Source: Clostridium sp. LS
GTDB lineage: Bacteria; Bacillota; Clostridia; Clostridiales; Clostridiaceae
Assembly: GCF_002760435.1 (NCBI RefSeq)
Contig: NZ_AUUU01000073.1
Location: 25,308 to 89,307, forward strand
Direction of reading: 5' to 3'
DNA length: 64,000 nucleotides
Below, in pieces: positions 27,629 through 38,101 of the stretch (its first letter is position 1; every line of letters begins with the position of its first letter). The position numbers and the translations under genes are program-made. Under the pieces are notes generated by a model. The model made no database searches. It worked only from the letters and a program-made list of their open reading frames with translations, and was not told the origin of the DNA.

Positions 27629-29102
27629 AATTTAACGCTTGCTTAATTACACTGCCTGCTATTGGTGCTGCCGCACTTGCCCCATATCCACCATTTTCAA
27701 CAATAACTGCAACTGCAATCTTAGGATTACTTGCTGGTGCAAACCCAATAAACCATGAATGTGGTTTTGCACTTTGACCATTAGCTAAATTATAATCAGC
27801 TGTACCCGTTTTACCTGCTGCCTCAGTTCCTTGGAAATATCCCCATGACGAATCTACTTTTGAATCAACCAAATACTTCATATAATCTTTTATGATAGCT
27901 GCATTAGATGCACTAATTACCTGTTTATATACTTTAGGATCTACTGTCTTAACTACATTATTATCTTTATCAATTACTTGATTAACAAGCCTAGGTTCCA
28001 TCATCTTTCCGTCATTTGCTATGGTGCTTGCTACTAAAGCCATTTGCATTGGAGTTGCTAAGATACTGCTTTGACCAATACCTGACTGTGCTATACTTCC
28101 TATTTCAGCTTTTGAAAGCTTTGGAAATTGACTTTTAGTTATCTTAAATCCTTCTGAATCAATACTATTATTAAATCCGTATCTTTCAGCAGTCTCTTTC
28201 AATTTATCATTTCCAAGCTCCATGGCAAGTGTACCAAATACAAAATTACTTGATAATTTAAATGCATCTTTTAAATTTATTGTTCCATTAACTTCTCCGT
28301 TATCATTACTTAGAGATTGCTTATCATTAAATACAATTTTTCCTGTATCATCGAATGTTCTGCTTGTAACACCTGGCATATTTTCTAAAGCACTGCTAAG
28401 CGTAACTGTTTTAAAGGTTGATCCTGGTGGATACAATCCTGATACCGCTCTATTTATTAATGGACTATCTTCTGATGTTCCTTCATTTGCCGCCTTCATT
28501 GAAGCATCTAAATCATTTGGATTATAAGTCGGCTTAGAAACCATCGCTAATACCTCTCCTGTTTTAGGATTTAAAGCAACTACAGCACCTTTATTATTTC
28601 CAAGTGCATCATATGCTATCTTTTGAAGTGTTGGATCTAACGTTGTTATGACTCCATTACCAATTTTAACGTCATCTTCTTTTCTATTTTGAAACATAGC
28701 TTTTAACTTATCTAAACTAAAATCCTTGGTTAAGTTAAGAAAATCATTAGTAATCTTATTATAAGACCTTAATTCACTATCATAATCAGCTTCTAATCCT
28801 GTAAGCCCATATTTAGGATCCACATATCCTAATGCATGAACATACAAGTCTCCATTAACATAGGTTCTTTTTTGTGTAAGAGCATTTACTCTTGCACTTG
28901 TTGTAAGTGGATTTTTATTCCTATCGTAGATAGTTCCTCTTAAAACTTCATTTCTTTTTGCCCAAAGTCTTTGATTTCCTTGCTGCTCAGCTAGTGTTGG
29001 TGCTGAGAAAACCTGAAAATATGCAATGTATGAGATAAGAGCTACAAAGCAAAATAGAAAAACTACCATTACTTGTTTTATACTATTAGAAACATTTTTC
29101 AA
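27627..29102 (-). CDS. Class B penicillin-binding protein (transpeptidase)
   Basis: Peptidoglycan transpeptidase of 491 aa, membrane-anchored by one N-terminal segment (about 10-30). The N-terminal pedestal (EVLRGTIYDRNKNPLTTS) is followed by the transpeptidase with the active-site SxxK in GLYPPGSTFKTV, the SxN motif (KLSSNFVFG) and KTG (AAGKTGTADY). It is shorter than typical PBP2/FtsI, without a PASTA tail, like the clostridial and actinobacterial PbpA type. It starts 3 bp after the SEDS gene stop. SEDS plus class B PBP pairs form a polymerase-transpeptidase unit. Whether for division, elongation or sporulation is not clear. Confidence 0.95.
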   Translation of the reverse strand: MKNVSNSIKQVMVVFLFCFVALISYIAYFQVFSAPTLAEQQGNQRLWAKRNEVLRGTIYDRNKNPLTTSARVNALTQKRTYVNGDLYVHALGYVDPKYGLTGLEADYDSELRSYNKITNDFLNLTKDFSLDKLKAMFQNRKEDDVKIGNGVITTLDPTLQKIAYDALGNNKGAVVALNPKTGEVLAMVSKPTYNPNDLDASMKAANEGTSEDSPLINRAVSGLYPPGSTFKTVTLSSALENMPGVTSRTFDDTGKIVFNDKQSLSNDNGEVNGTINLKDAFKLSSNFVFGTLAMELGNDKLKETAERYGFNNSIDSEGFKITKSQFPKLSKAEIGSIAQSGIGQSSILATPMQMALVASTIANDGKMMEPRLVNQVIDKDNNVVKTVDPKVYKQVISASNAAIIKDYMKYLVDSKVDSSWGYFQGTEAAGKTGTADYNLANGQSAKPHSWFIGFAPASNPKIAVAVIVENGGYGASAAAPIAGSVIKQALN

Positions 29103-29105
29103 TTT

Positions 29106-30326
29106 TTAGCCCTCCTCTGATATCTTCTGAAGTACTGCTAGCGCAAAGAACATACTTATTATAGATGATCCACCAGCGCTTATAAGTGGTAATGTAATTC
29201 CTGTAAGTGGTATCACAGCAAAAACACCTCCGATTATAACTAAAACCTGGCAGGCTATCATAGCGCTCATTCCTATAGTTCCAAGCTGTGAAAATTTATC
29301 TTGGACCCTAAAAGCGGCTCGCATACCTCTATAGAAAAACAAGAAATATATTATCATAATCCCAAGCCCAAAAACCATCCCTAATTCTTCACAAATTACT
29401 GCAAAAATTAAATCTGATGTATTTACAGGAACAAAACCAGGATATCCTTGACCCAATCCTGAACCAAACATACCACCTGATGAAATAGAATATAATCCTT
29501 GAATAATTTGATATCCACCTGTATCCTTATACTCCCATGGGTTTTGCCAAATTACTATTCTTTGCCTTACATGTGGAAATAGTTTAAATGCAAGAAATGA
29601 ACCAACTATAAATAATACAAATGTAATTGCTACATACTTTTTCTTTCCTGTAGCAACATAAAGCATTGTTATGGCTATACCAAAGAATATTAAAGCAGAT
29701 CCTAAATCTTTTTGTAAGACCAAACATCCTAACGAAAACATAACTACTAATGCTGGTTGCCAAAGTTGATTAAAATCTTCTTTAATATTACTTTTATCTT
29801 CATAATCTTTTAATGCAGATGCAAGATATATCACAAAAGCTACTTTACCAAATTCAGATGGTTGAAATCCCATTCCCCCTATCATTACCCAGTTGGTTGC
29901 TCCATAAACTTCTGTACCAAATACTAATGCCATTGGCATAAAAATTAAGGTAATAACCAAATACACCTTTTTATATTTTGCATAGTCTCGTAAATCTGGA
30001 ATAGCTGCTACTAAAACAATAAAAATAACTATTCCCGCTGTAAACCAGATTAATTGTTTTATAGCAACAGCAGTATCCAATCTATATAAGACCGCCATTC
30101 CAATAACTGATAATATGCACGCAAAAGTAATTAGAAACTTATCTCCATGAGGATAAAATTTTCTAATTAGAATTTGCGTTAATGTTATTAATACGCACAC
30201 TATTAGTCCCATATATATTGCTCCCATATCCATGGGATCCTTTAAAATAGCTAAATCTGCAAAAAGAACTATACATAAAAGATAAGTTAAAATTAACAAT
30301 TTTACCTCATCCATTTTAATCTTCAA
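29106..30326 (-). CDS. SEDS glycosyltransferase (FtsW/RodA/SpoVE family)
   Basis: Polytopic peptidoglycan polymerase, about 406 aa, ten membrane segments. The family signature ATNWVMIGGMGFQPSEFGK and the C-terminal ITLPLISAGGSSIISMF are clear. I prefer a TTG start at 30326, because GAGGTGG lies exactly six bases upstream; the ATG at 30350 has no ribosome site. It is paired with the PBP downstream and follows the FHA gene, which together resemble the FhaB-FtsW/RodA-PbpA module of other Gram-positives. Confidence 0.93.
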   Translation of the reverse strand: MKIKMDEVKLLILTYLLCIVLFADLAILKDPMDMGAIYMGLIVCVLITLTQILIRKFYPHGDKFLITFACILSVIGMAVLYRLDTAVAIKQLIWFTAGIVIFIVLVAAIPDLRDYAKYKKVYLVITLIFMPMALVFGTEVYGATNWVMIGGMGFQPSEFGKVAFVIYLASALKDYEDKSNIKEDFNQLWQPALVVMFSLGCLVLQKDLGSALIFFGIAITMLYVATGKKKYVAITFVLFIVGSFLAFKLFPHVRQRIVIWQNPWEYKDTGGYQIIQGLYSISSGGMFGSGLGQGYPGFVPVNTSDLIFAVICEELGMVFGLGIMIIYFLFFYRGMRAAFRVQDKFSQLGTIGMSAMIACQVLVIIGGVFAVIPLTGITLPLISAGGSSIISMFFALAVLQKISEEG

Positions 30327-30445
30327 TCTGTACCACCTCATTGTTCTCATTTCGTCTTCTAGTAACTAACTATTATAATTATGTTAGAACTAATTTTTTA
30401 AATGAATTTAATATTAATTGCATTTGCATTGAACAGCTTATTGTA

Positions 30446-30489
30446 AGGCTCAGCTGAAGGTATTTCTATTTTTACCTCCTACTGAGCCT
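30446..30489 (-). promoter_or_regulatory. Long two-part hairpin between FHA and SEDS genes
   Basis: The outer stem AGGCTCAG/CTGAGCCT (8 bp), a small internal loop, and an inner stem GGAGGTA/TACCTTC (one G-U) close a 10-base loop. No U-tract follows on the minus strand, so it is not a standard terminator. It could be an mRNA processing or stability element within the FHA-SEDS-PBP transcript. Confidence 0.45.
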
Positions 30490-30573
30490 AATTGATTTAA
30501 ATCCTTAATTTATAATACCTGATTAACTATATTTATAGTAGTTATAATAATCATTCATCATGTGCTGTATTCT

Positions 30574-31017
30574 TTATTTTAATATTTTAAAAACTGAAGT
30601 TCCAATCTTTATTTCATCTTTATTGGCTAATTTCGTTTTATTATTTATTTTATTTCCATTTACATAAGTACCATTTGTGCTATTTAAGTCCTCTATATAC
30701 AGTGAATCATTTCTCACAATAATTTTTGCGTGATTCCCAGATACGTGAGGATCACTTAAAACAATTGAATTACCATCTTTTCTACCTATTGTGAGATCTG
30801 ATCTTATTGGAATAATTGATCCATCTTTTAAGTCTTTACCTTCACCTGAATTAATAATTTCTAATCCCAAATTTCCTTTTGGGGTAGATGGTCTTCTCTT
30901 TTTCCCGCCATTTTTAACATCTCTATACATTATCTTAAGTGCATAATATATTATTACATATAGAATAATAATAAATACAACACCAAAAACTCCAGCAATT
31001 ATTTTTGAAAAACTCAT
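30574..31017 (-). CDS. Membrane-anchored FHA-domain protein
   Basis: Protein of 147 aa with one N-terminal membrane segment (about 6-29), a basic linker (KNGGKKRRPS) and a C-terminal forkhead-associated domain. The phosphothreonine-binding residues are visible in TIGRKDGNSIVL, DPHVSGNHAKI and DLNSTNGTYVNGNKI. It is expected to read Ser/Thr kinase phosphorylation at the membrane and recruit cell-wall enzymes. It is first in the gene order FHA, SEDS, PBP, with a start behind GAGGTG. Confidence 0.93.
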   Translation of the reverse strand: MSFSKIIAGVFGVVFIIILYVIIYYALKIMYRDVKNGGKKRRPSTPKGNLGLEIINSGEGKDLKDGSIIPIRSDLTIGRKDGNSIVLSDPHVSGNHAKIIVRNDSLYIEDLNSTNGTYVNGNKINNKTKLANKDEIKIGTSVFKILK

Positions 31018-31330
31018 ATTTTCACCTCAATATTTATTCCCGTATTATAATCAATATGAAAACAAAATTTCTAAAAGATTTATTAACTATATTCGTGTAC
31101 ATCTCATTAATTATGATTATACAACAAAAAAACAAGTATTACATATAAAAGTGCTACTTATTAATTATTAATTAATATTTATTTAATTAATTTTAAAATA
31201 TCTGCTTTTTATATTTTGTTATATAACACCCCAATTGTCAATTTTCAATTATTGACAATTGGGCAATTTCACTAAGTTATATATATTTTTAATCTAATTT
31301 ATTAATATAACAAACCTTATACACTTATTT
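31018..31330 (-). other. Intergenic gap with a large perfect dyad
   Basis: No ORF with a ribosome site was found. A perfect 13-bp dyad CCCAATTGTCAAT / ATTGACAATTGGG (31230-31242, 31251-31263) with an 8-base loop lies between the uvrA stop and the FHA gene. It lacks a following U-run on either strand, so it is a hairpin of unknown role and possibly a weak uvrA terminator. Confidence 0.4.
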
Positions 31331-34156
31331 TTATTTAAGAATATTCTTTAAATATTTTCCCGTATATGATTCTTCAACTTTACACAGTTCTTCTGGAGTT
31401 CCTGTTTTAATAATGGTTCCTCCCTTATCTCCGCCTTCTGGCCCTAAATCAATTAGATGATCAGCACATTTTATCATATCTAAATTATGCTCGATTACAA
31501 CAACAGTATTTCCTGCTTCAACTAAACTTTGAAGTATCTCTATCAACCTGCTAACATCATCTACATGTAACCCTGTAGTTGGCTCATCTAATATATACAA
31601 TGTCTTTCCTGTACTTCTCTTAGACAATTCATATGCCAATTTAATTCTTTGAGCTTCTCCTCCTGACAATTGAGTTGATGGCTGACCTAATCTTATATAC
31701 CCAAGACCTACATCATTTAATGTTCTTAGTTTGTTTTCAATTCTTGGGATATTCTCAAAGAACTTCAATGCTTCTTCAACTGTCATGTTTAATACATCAT
31801 CTATATTCTTACCTTTGTACTTAACTTCTAACGTTTCTCTATTATATCTCTTTCCTTTACAAACTTCACATGGTACATACACATCTGATAAAAATTGCAT
31901 TTCGATTTTAATTATTCCATCTCCAGAGCAAGCTTCACATCTTCCACCTTTAACATTAAAACTGAAGCGCCCTTGCTTGTATCCTCTCATTTTAGCTTCT
32001 GTAGTTTGTGAGAAGAGTTCTCTTATCATATCAAATGTACCTGTGTAAGTAGCTGGATTAGATCGAGGAGTTCTTCCTATTGGACTTTGGTTTATATCTA
32101 TTATTTTATCAATATTCTCGTATCCAACTATCTCTTTATGATTTCCTACAGGATTTTTACTCCTATTTACCAGTCTATTTAAACCCTTATAAAGTATTTC
32201 ATTTACTAAAGTACTCTTACCGGACCCAGAAACCCCTGTAACCATTGTTAGAGTACCAAGTGGAATTGTTATGTTTATGTTCTTTAAATTATTTTCCTTA
32301 GCACCTATAATTTTTATGTTTTGCCCGTTTCCTTTTCTTCTTATACTTGGAATAGGTATTGATTTTTTCCCAGTTAAATATTGCCCAGTTATAGACTGTT
32401 CACAAGCCTTAACCTCATCAAGAGTTCCCGCAATTACTACTTCTCCTCCATGTTCACCTGCACCTGGTCCAATATCAACAATAAAATCCGCTTCTCTCAT
32501 AGTATCCTCATCGTGCTCAACAACAACTACAGTATTTCCAACATCTCTTAAGTTTTTTAATGTATGTATTAATCTATCATTATCTCTTTGATGCAGACCA
32601 ATACTAGGTTCATCCAAAATATATAAAACTCCCATTAATGCTGAACCTATTTGAGTCGCAAGTCTTATTCTTTGAGATTCCCCTCCCGATAAAGTTCCTG
32701 AATTTCTGGATAGGCTTAAGTAATCAAGACCAACATCCAATAAAAATTGTAATCTATTTTTAATTTCCTTTACAATTTGCTCACTAATAATTCTATTCTT
32801 TTCTGAAAATTCTATTCCATTTATAAATTCAAGTTCTTCTTTTATTGACATACTTGTAAATTCATATATGTTTTTTCCACCGACAGTAACTCCTAACACT
32901 TCCTTTTTCAATCTAGCACCCTTGCACTTAGGACAGAAATCATTACTCATATACTGTTCTATTTCACCTTTAATAAGATCCGAATTACTTTCTCTATACC
33001 TTCTCCCTAGCGCGTTGATTTCTCCTTCAAATGCATAGTTATATGTAGCTTTGATTCCATCTTTAACATATTCAACTTTAAGTTTTTTTCCTTCTGTTCC
33101 ATATAATAATAAATCAACGTGTTTTTTATCTAAATCTTTTATAGGAGTATTTAAATCCAGTCCATATTCTTTAGTTAACGCTTGAAGTATTGCATATGTC
33201 CAAGAGTCCTCTTTAAGTCTTCCACTGCCCCAGCTTGCTATAGCTCCATCCATAACACTTAATTCTTTGTTAGGTATAACTAGTTTCTCATCAATTTCCA
33301 TCAAGCTTCCAAGGCCATCGCAATGATCACATTTTCCATACGGAGCATTAAATGAAAATAATCTTGGTGATAATTCATCAATGCTTATACCACAATCAGC
33401 ACAAGCAAAATTTTCACTAAATAGAGTCTCTTCTCCTCCTATAACACTAGCTATTACTAATCCTTCCCCCATTTTTAGAGATGCTTCTATGGATTCTGTA
33501 AGTCTTCCTTCTATTCCCTCTTTTATAACAATTCTATCTATAACAGCTTCAATATTATGTTTTTTATTTTTATCTAATTTCACTTCTTCTTCTGTTAAAT
33601 CATAAATTTCTCCGTCAATTCTAGCCCTAACGTACCCATTCTTCTTTATGTTTTCTAATATCTTTTCATGAGTTCCTTTTCGCCCCTTAATCACAGGAGA
33701 TAATATTTGAAGCTTAGTTTTATCCCCATAGCCCATAATCTTATCAACAATTTGATCGACAGATTGTTGAGTAATTTCTTTTCCACACTTTGGGCAATGC
33801 GGAACTCCAACTCTTGCATATAGCAATCTTAAATAATCATATATTTCAGTTATTGTACCAACTGTAGATCTTGGATTCTTACTTGTTGTTTTCTGGTCTA
33901 TTGATATAGCTGGTGACAAACCTTCAATATACTCAACATTTGGCTTATCCATTTGTCCTAAAAATTGTCGTGCATAAGAAGATAAAGATTCTACGTACCT
34001 TCTTTGCCCTTCTGCATATAATGTATCAAAGGCCAAAGATGACTTACCTGAACCTGATAGACCTGTAAGTATAACTAATTTATCTCTTGGTATTTCCAAA
34101 CTAACATTTTTTAAATTATTTACTTTCGCACCTCTGATTACTATTTTATCGTTCAT
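31331..34156 (-). CDS. uvrA: Excinuclease ABC subunit A
   Basis: DNA damage-recognition ATPase, 941 aa, from [17 protein letters not shown] (start behind GGGGGTAATGTA). Two ABC modules are visible: Walker [20 protein letters not shown] and [15 protein letters not shown], signature sequences [15 protein letters not shown] and [12 protein letters not shown]. Zinc modules CPKCGKEI and CPKCKGARL, and [13 protein letters not shown] with CEVCKGKR, are also present. It follows uvrB, separated by repeat copy 4, and forms the SOS-linked uvrB-uvrA unit common in Firmicutes. Confidence 0.98.
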   Translation of the reverse strand: MNDKIVIRGAKVNNLKNVSLEIPRDKLVILTGLSGSGKSSLAFDTLYAEGQRRYVESLSSYARQFLGQMDKPNVEYIEGLSPAISIDQKTTSKNPRSTVGTITEIYDYLRLLYARVGVPHCPKCGKEITQQSVDQIVDKIMGYGDKTKLQILSPVIKGRKGTHEKILENIKKNGYVRARIDGEIYDLTEEEVKLDKNKKHNIEAVIDRIVIKEGIEGRLTESIEASLKMGEGLVIASVIGGEETLFSENFACADCGISIDELSPRLFSFNAPYGKCDHCDGLGSLMEIDEKLVIPNKELSVMDGAIASWGSGRLKEDSWTYAILQALTKEYGLDLNTPIKDLDKKHVDLLLYGTEGKKLKVEYVKDGIKATYNYAFEGEINALGRRYRESNSDLIKGEIEQYMSNDFCPKCKGARLKKEVLGVTVGGKNIYEFTSMSIKEELEFINGIEFSEKNRIISEQIVKEIKNRLQFLLDVGLDYLSLSRNSGTLSGGESQRIRLATQIGSALMGVLYILDEPSIGLHQRDNDRLIHTLKNLRDVGNTVVVVEHDEDTMREADFIVDIGPGAGEHGGEVVIAGTLDEVKACEQSITGQYLTGKKSIPIPSIRRKGNGQNIKIIGAKENNLKNINITIPLGTLTMVTGVSGSGKSTLVNEILYKGLNRLVNRSKNPVGNHKEIVGYENIDKIIDINQSPIGRTPRSNPATYTGTFDMIRELFSQTTEAKMRGYKQGRFSFNVKGGRCEACSGDGIIKIEMQFLSDVYVPCEVCKGKRYNRETLEVKYKGKNIDDVLNMTVEEALKFFENIPRIENKLRTLNDVGLGYIRLGQPSTQLSGGEAQRIKLAYELSKRSTGKTLYILDEPTTGLHVDDVSRLIEILQSLVEAGNTVVVIEHNLDMIKCADHLIDLGPEGGDKGGTIIKTGTPEELCKVEESYTGKYLKNILK

Positions 34157-34176
34157 TACATTACCCCCGATCAACT

Positions 34177-34517
34177 CAGTTAACAGTTAGCAGGTAACAG
34201 TTAACAGTTTTATGATGAAATTTCTTACGAAATTTCTAAAAATTATATTTTAAAGTTTTAGCCTTTTTATTCTTAATTTTTTACATTTATTGATTCTAAT
34301 ATTCTAACATACAATCTATATACTTTAATAAATTATCACCCTCCACTTGCTAGCAGCTTTCAAAAAAACTGTAATAAAATTCACAAAAATTTCTCACTAT
34401 TTCATACATATTACTTATATTAAGTCGCATAAATTCTTCTATGCATAATATAATCATAAGAAAAATTCGCCAGAACTTTTCCTCCTTAACTGTTAATTGT
34501 GCATCGTTAACTGTTGA
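34177..34517. repeat. Heptad-armed hairpin element, copy 4 (expanded)
   Basis: The left arm at 34177-34211 has five heptads (CAGTTAA, CAGTTAG, CAGGTAA, CAGTTAA, CAGTTTT), followed by the hairpin GAAATTTC-TTAC-GAAATTTC. The right arm at about 34480-34517 has five inverted heptads (TTAACTG, TTAATTG, TGCATCG, TTAACTG, TTGACTG), preceded by a hairpin near 34462-34478. About 200 bp of AT-rich sequence separates the halves, unlike other copies. An open frame of 68 codons crosses it but has no support as a gene. The right end encodes the last residues of UvrB. Confidence 0.7.
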
Positions 34518-36474
34518 CTGATTTAATAATGTCTCTAAGTTCTGCAGCTCTTTCAAATTGCAGGTTTTTAGCAGCTAAAAGCATTTCTTCTGTAAGGTCT
34601 TTAATTAACTTATCTTTTTCTTTCTTAGTAAGCTTTTTCTTATCAGAAGTTTTATATTCTTCAATCTCTTCCGCAACCTTTGTAGCTTCTATTACTTCTC
34701 TTACATCCTTAATTATCGTTGTTGGTACTATTCCATTTTTTTCGTTATACTCCTTTTGAACAGTTCGTCTTCTTTCGGTTTCTTTTATTGCTTTATCCAT
34801 TGATTTTGTTATATTATCTGCATACATTATAACCTTACTCTCTGAATTTCTAGCTGCTCTTCCTATTGTTTGGATTAATGATGTTTCTGATCTTAAAAAG
34901 CCTTCTTTATCTGCATCTAAAATTGCAACTAATGCAACTTCTGGTATATCTAAACCTTCTCTTAAAAGGTTTATTCCTACTAATACATCATACTCTCCAA
35001 GTCTTAAATCTCTTATAATTTTCATTCTCTCAATTGTATCAATATCTGAATGCATATAGGTCACTTTAATTCCAAGTTCAGTCAAATACTTTGTTAAATC
35101 TTCTGCCATACGCTTGGTTAATGTTGTTATTAATGTCCTAAATCCACGTTCTATAGTTTTATTAATTTCTCCATATAAATCATCTATTTGCCCTTTAATT
35201 GGCCTTATAATAATCTCGGGATCTAATAATCCTGTTGGCCTTATAATTTGCTCTGCTATTACCTCTGAATTATCTATTTCATAAGCAGCTGGAGTCGCGC
35301 TTACGAAAACTATTTGATTAATTTTTTTCTCAAATTCTTCAAATCTTAAAGGTCTATTATCATATGCGCATGGCAATCTAAAACCATAATCAACTAATGT
35401 ATTTTTTCTAGATCTATCTCCTGCGTACATTGCTCTAACCTGTGGCAAAGTCACATGGCTTTCATCAATAAACATTAAAAAGTCTTCTGGAAAATAGTCA
35501 ATTAATGTTTTAGGTGGTGTTCCAGGATCTCTACCGTCTAATATTCTTGAATAATTTTCTATTCCACTGCAATATCCCATCTCTTTTATCATTTCAATGT
35601 CAAAATTTGTTCTTTGTCTTAATCTCTGAGCTTCAAGAAGCTTATCTTGAGCATTAAGCTCTTTTAATCTCTCCTCTAATTCGCCTTCTATAATGCCAAT
35701 TGCCTTATCAACAGTTTCTCTGGAAGTTGCAAAGTGAGATGCAGGTGTAATTGCCACATGATTTCTTTCACCAAGTATTGTTCCTGTTAGTACATCAAAT
35801 TCTCTTATTCTATCAATTTCATCACCAAAGAATTCAATTCTAATTCCCTTATTAGAATATGAAGCTGGAATTATATCTAAAGAATCCCCGCGAACTCTAA
35901 AGGTTCCCCTTGAAAAATCTATATCATTTCTCTCATATTGAATTTCTATGAGTTTTTTTATAATTTCATCTCTTTCTTTTTCCATACCAGTTCTTAAGCT
36001 TATAGTTAGCTTTTTATATTCATCTGGATTACCAAGACCATATATGCAGGAAACAGATGCAACAATTATCACATCTCTTCTTTCGAAAAGAGCTGAAGTG
36101 GCTGAATGCCTTAATTTATCTATTTCATCGTTAATAGATGCATCTTTTTCTATGAATGTATCCGTTTGGGGCACATATGCTTCTGGTTGGTAATAGTCAT
36201 AGTATGATACAAAATATTCAACTATATTATCAGGAAAAAACTCCTTAAATTCTGAACATAATTGTGCTGCCAGTGTTTTATTATGAGCCAAAATCAAAGT
36301 TGGCCTTTGTAATTTCTCTATAATATTTGCCATAGTAAATGTTTTTCCCGAGCCAGTTACCCCAAGCAAAGTTTGCCCTTTATTATTATGTTTTATTGAA
36401 TCAACCAACTTGCTTATAGCTTTTGGCTGATCACCAGTAGGCTTAAATTTAGAACGTATTTTAAATTCTCCCAT
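34507..36474 (-). CDS. uvrB: Excinuclease ABC subunit B
   Basis: Helicase-like repair subunit, 655 aa, from [17 protein letters not shown] at 36474 behind GGAGG. Walker A is [16 protein letters not shown], the beta-hairpin has [24 protein letters not shown]-like FIDESHVT, and motif [10 protein letters not shown]. The C-terminal UVR domain is [14 protein letters not shown]. The last four residues (SVNS) and the stop codon are encoded inside the heptad repeat that follows, so the original end of the gene seems to have been replaced by the element. Its promoter carries a LexA box. Confidence 0.98.
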   Translation of the reverse strand: MGEFKIRSKFKPTGDQPKAISKLVDSIKHNNKGQTLLGVTGSGKTFTMANIIEKLQRPTLILAHNKTLAAQLCSEFKEFFPDNIVEYFVSYYDYYQPEAYVPQTDTFIEKDASINDEIDKLRHSATSALFERRDVIIVASVSCIYGLGNPDEYKKLTISLRTGMEKERDEIIKKLIEIQYERNDIDFSRGTFRVRGDSLDIIPASYSNKGIRIEFFGDEIDRIREFDVLTGTILGERNHVAITPASHFATSRETVDKAIGIIEGELEERLKELNAQDKLLEAQRLRQRTNFDIEMIKEMGYCSGIENYSRILDGRDPGTPPKTLIDYFPEDFLMFIDESHVTLPQVRAMYAGDRSRKNTLVDYGFRLPCAYDNRPLRFEEFEKKINQIVFVSATPAAYEIDNSEVIAEQIIRPTGLLDPEIIIRPIKGQIDDLYGEINKTIERGFRTLITTLTKRMAEDLTKYLTELGIKVTYMHSDIDTIERMKIIRDLRLGEYDVLVGINLLREGLDIPEVALVAILDADKEGFLRSETSLIQTIGRAARNSESKVIMYADNITKSMDKAIKETERRRTVQKEYNEKNGIVPTTIIKDVREVIEATKVAEEIEEYKTSDKKKLTKKEKDKLIKDLTEEMLLAAKNLQFERAAELRDIIKSVNS

Positions 36475-36490
36475 TATACTACCTCCATTC

Positions 36491-36504
36491 CGAACAGACA
36501 TTCG
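36491..36504 (-). promoter_or_regulatory. LexA (SOS) box of uvrBA
   Basis: CGAATGTCTGTTCG on the minus strand matches the Gram-positive LexA consensus CGAACN4GTTCG at all fixed bases but one. It lies between the promoter -10 and the uvrB ribosome site, so bound LexA would block transcription. Confidence 0.8.
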
Positions 36505-36516
36505 CATTATATGTAT

Positions 36517-36545
36517 ATTTTACTTTTCATTAAGAGTTAAGTCAA
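36517..36545 (-). promoter_or_regulatory. uvrB promoter
   Basis: TTGACT (36540-36545), 17-bp spacer, TAAAAT (36517-36522) on the minus strand, immediately upstream of the LexA box. Confidence 0.75.
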
Positions 36546-36741
36546 TAAATTATCTTATTTAATTTTTCCAATTAACTATTATCTTATTAATACTTTCCAA
36601 TAAATCCATAGTTTATAATCCAACAATTTAGAATCTTTTATAAAAACTATAAACCAAGCATACACAATAGATCACAGAGGAGATTTCTCAAATATTCGAA
36701 GAAGCTAGCTTCAACAAGCTGCTTTTCTCTTTAACTTAAAG

Positions 36742-36761
36742 AAAAAAGTGGCTATGCCACC
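36742..36761 (-). terminator. Terminator after the PDZ protein gene
   Basis: Stem GTGGC-ATA-GCCAC followed by UUUUUU in minus-strand RNA, 10 bp past the stop. It separates the ftsEX-ctp-PDZ block from uvrBA. Confidence 0.7.
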
Positions 36762-36770
36762 TTCTATAAA

Positions 36771-38090
36771 TTACAATTTATTATTCTTATTGTCTTCTTC
36801 TTTGGATCCTGAGTTTCTAAGTGTATTCAAAACACTTTTAAAATTGTTATCTTCAACAGGTATTATGTCTTCCTCATTTACGTTTCTAGGTACTAATAGA
36901 AGGCCAAGCCTAGTACTTTTATTATGTCTAAACTCAATGTCTTTAATATTTCCTTTTGAATCCTTAATTTTTAAAACAGCATTGTACAAGTTTTCTTTTA
37001 GAATTGAATATACTTCTGCTTCTGAATTAACACTTTTATTATTAACTGATACAAGTTTATCTTTAATTCTTACATTAAATTCTCTTACCTTTGAATTTGG
37101 CGAAACTTCCAAAATGGCTAATCCTTCTTCATCACTAACAAACTTAGGCATTCTTTTTTCTTCACCCTTTGCTTGAATTTTCAACATAAATTCGTGACAA
37201 AGAGGCATAAATCCTACAGCAAATAATTCACCTAAAGTTCCAAGTCTAGCAATTTGAGCTGCTATAATTAGAGTAATTCCATAAACAAGTATATGACATC
37301 CTGACGAGATAGCTTTTTCTCTTTTAGTTCTCGTAAAAGTAATCGAGGAATAGCCTAAAATTGTATAAAACGGAAAAATGGAAATTATACTGCTACCTAT
37401 TAAACTAAGTCCTGAAAGTGAACTAATTAATGGCCACCAATCCGGGCTCTGTATAAATGCTGTTGAATAGCTTGTATCTGTATTATTTATATTTAAGGCT
37501 AGCATAATAGCTATTGGTAATACCCAATATCTTTTTAAGGCATATCCACCTAAAATTTTTCTGTCCCTATTAGTGAATACTGGAACCGCTCCTCTATCAC
37601 CATCGATTATCACCAAAAAACCCTCAATGATATGAAAGACACCTATAAAAACTATTAGATAAAGTATATCAACATCTAAGATTGTACTATTTAAAATTTG
37701 TGGCATGAATTTGCTGATAAATCTAATAATAATACTAACAGCACCTAATATAGCTCCTGAATATGCAAAACATATTAATCTGGGTTTAATGAACATTAAT
37801 AATATAGATATGATAAATAAATATACAATACCTGAATTCTCACTAAAGACCACACCTAAACTAGTAAGGATTAAACTACCTATGCTCCCCCCTATAATCC
37901 CTAAAACAAGTTGAGATAGAGTGAGTTCAATAGACGAATTCACACTACCTCCTACGATTATTTTCTGCATTATCATTACTTTTTTATTTTTGAAATATAA
38001 TATTATCCCTAGAGTAATCAATAAGAATGTTAGTGGGGGTGTTACTATTGCACCTGCAACATTCCTTAGTGTATATATAAACAAACTCAT
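36771..38090 (-). CDS. PDZ-domain polytopic membrane protein, MinJ-like by position
   Basis: Protein of 439 aa with about eight hydrophobic segments over the first 310 residues and a C-terminal PDZ domain (about 320-405; GLAILEVSPNSKVREFNVRI and GNIKDIEFRH). In B. subtilis the order ftsE-ftsX-ctpB-minJ places MinJ, a PDZ membrane protein bridging DivIVA and MinD, in exactly this position. I infer the same family, but sequence similarity was not tested. It lies 11 bp after the Ctp protease gene, which suggests that the PDZ and protease partners act together. Confidence 0.8.
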   Translation of the reverse strand: MSLFIYTLRNVAGAIVTPPLTFLLITLGIILYFKNKKVMIMQKIIVGGSVNSSIELTLSQLVLGIIGGSIGSLILTSLGVVFSENSGIVYLFIISILLMFIKPRLICFAYSGAILGAVSIIIRFISKFMPQILNSTILDVDILYLIVFIGVFHIIEGFLVIIDGDRGAVPVFTNRDRKILGGYALKRYWVLPIAIMLALNINNTDTSYSTAFIQSPDWWPLISSLSGLSLIGSSIISIFPFYTILGYSSITFTRTKREKAISSGCHILVYGITLIIAAQIARLGTLGELFAVGFMPLCHEFMLKIQAKGEEKRMPKFVSDEEGLAILEVSPNSKVREFNVRIKDKLVSVNNKSVNSEAEVYSILKENLYNAVLKIKDSKGNIKDIEFRHNKSTRLGLLLVPRNVNEEDIIPVEDNNFKSVLNTLRNSGSKEEDNKNNKL

Positions 38091-38101
38091 TTTATTTCCC
38101 C

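Noticed and set aside
31230..31263. Perfect dyad as the uvrA terminator
   Set aside because: There is no U-tract on the minus strand after the stem, so I list it only as a hairpin of unknown role.
34350..34556. 68-codon open frame overlapping the end of uvrB
   Set aside because: It has no ribosome site at its start, overlaps uvrB in another frame, and lies in an expanded repeat element.
36660..36740. GAAGCTAGCTTC region upstream of uvrB as a further repeat element
   Set aside because: It contains a short palindrome but no heptad arms, and I saw no second copy in the window.
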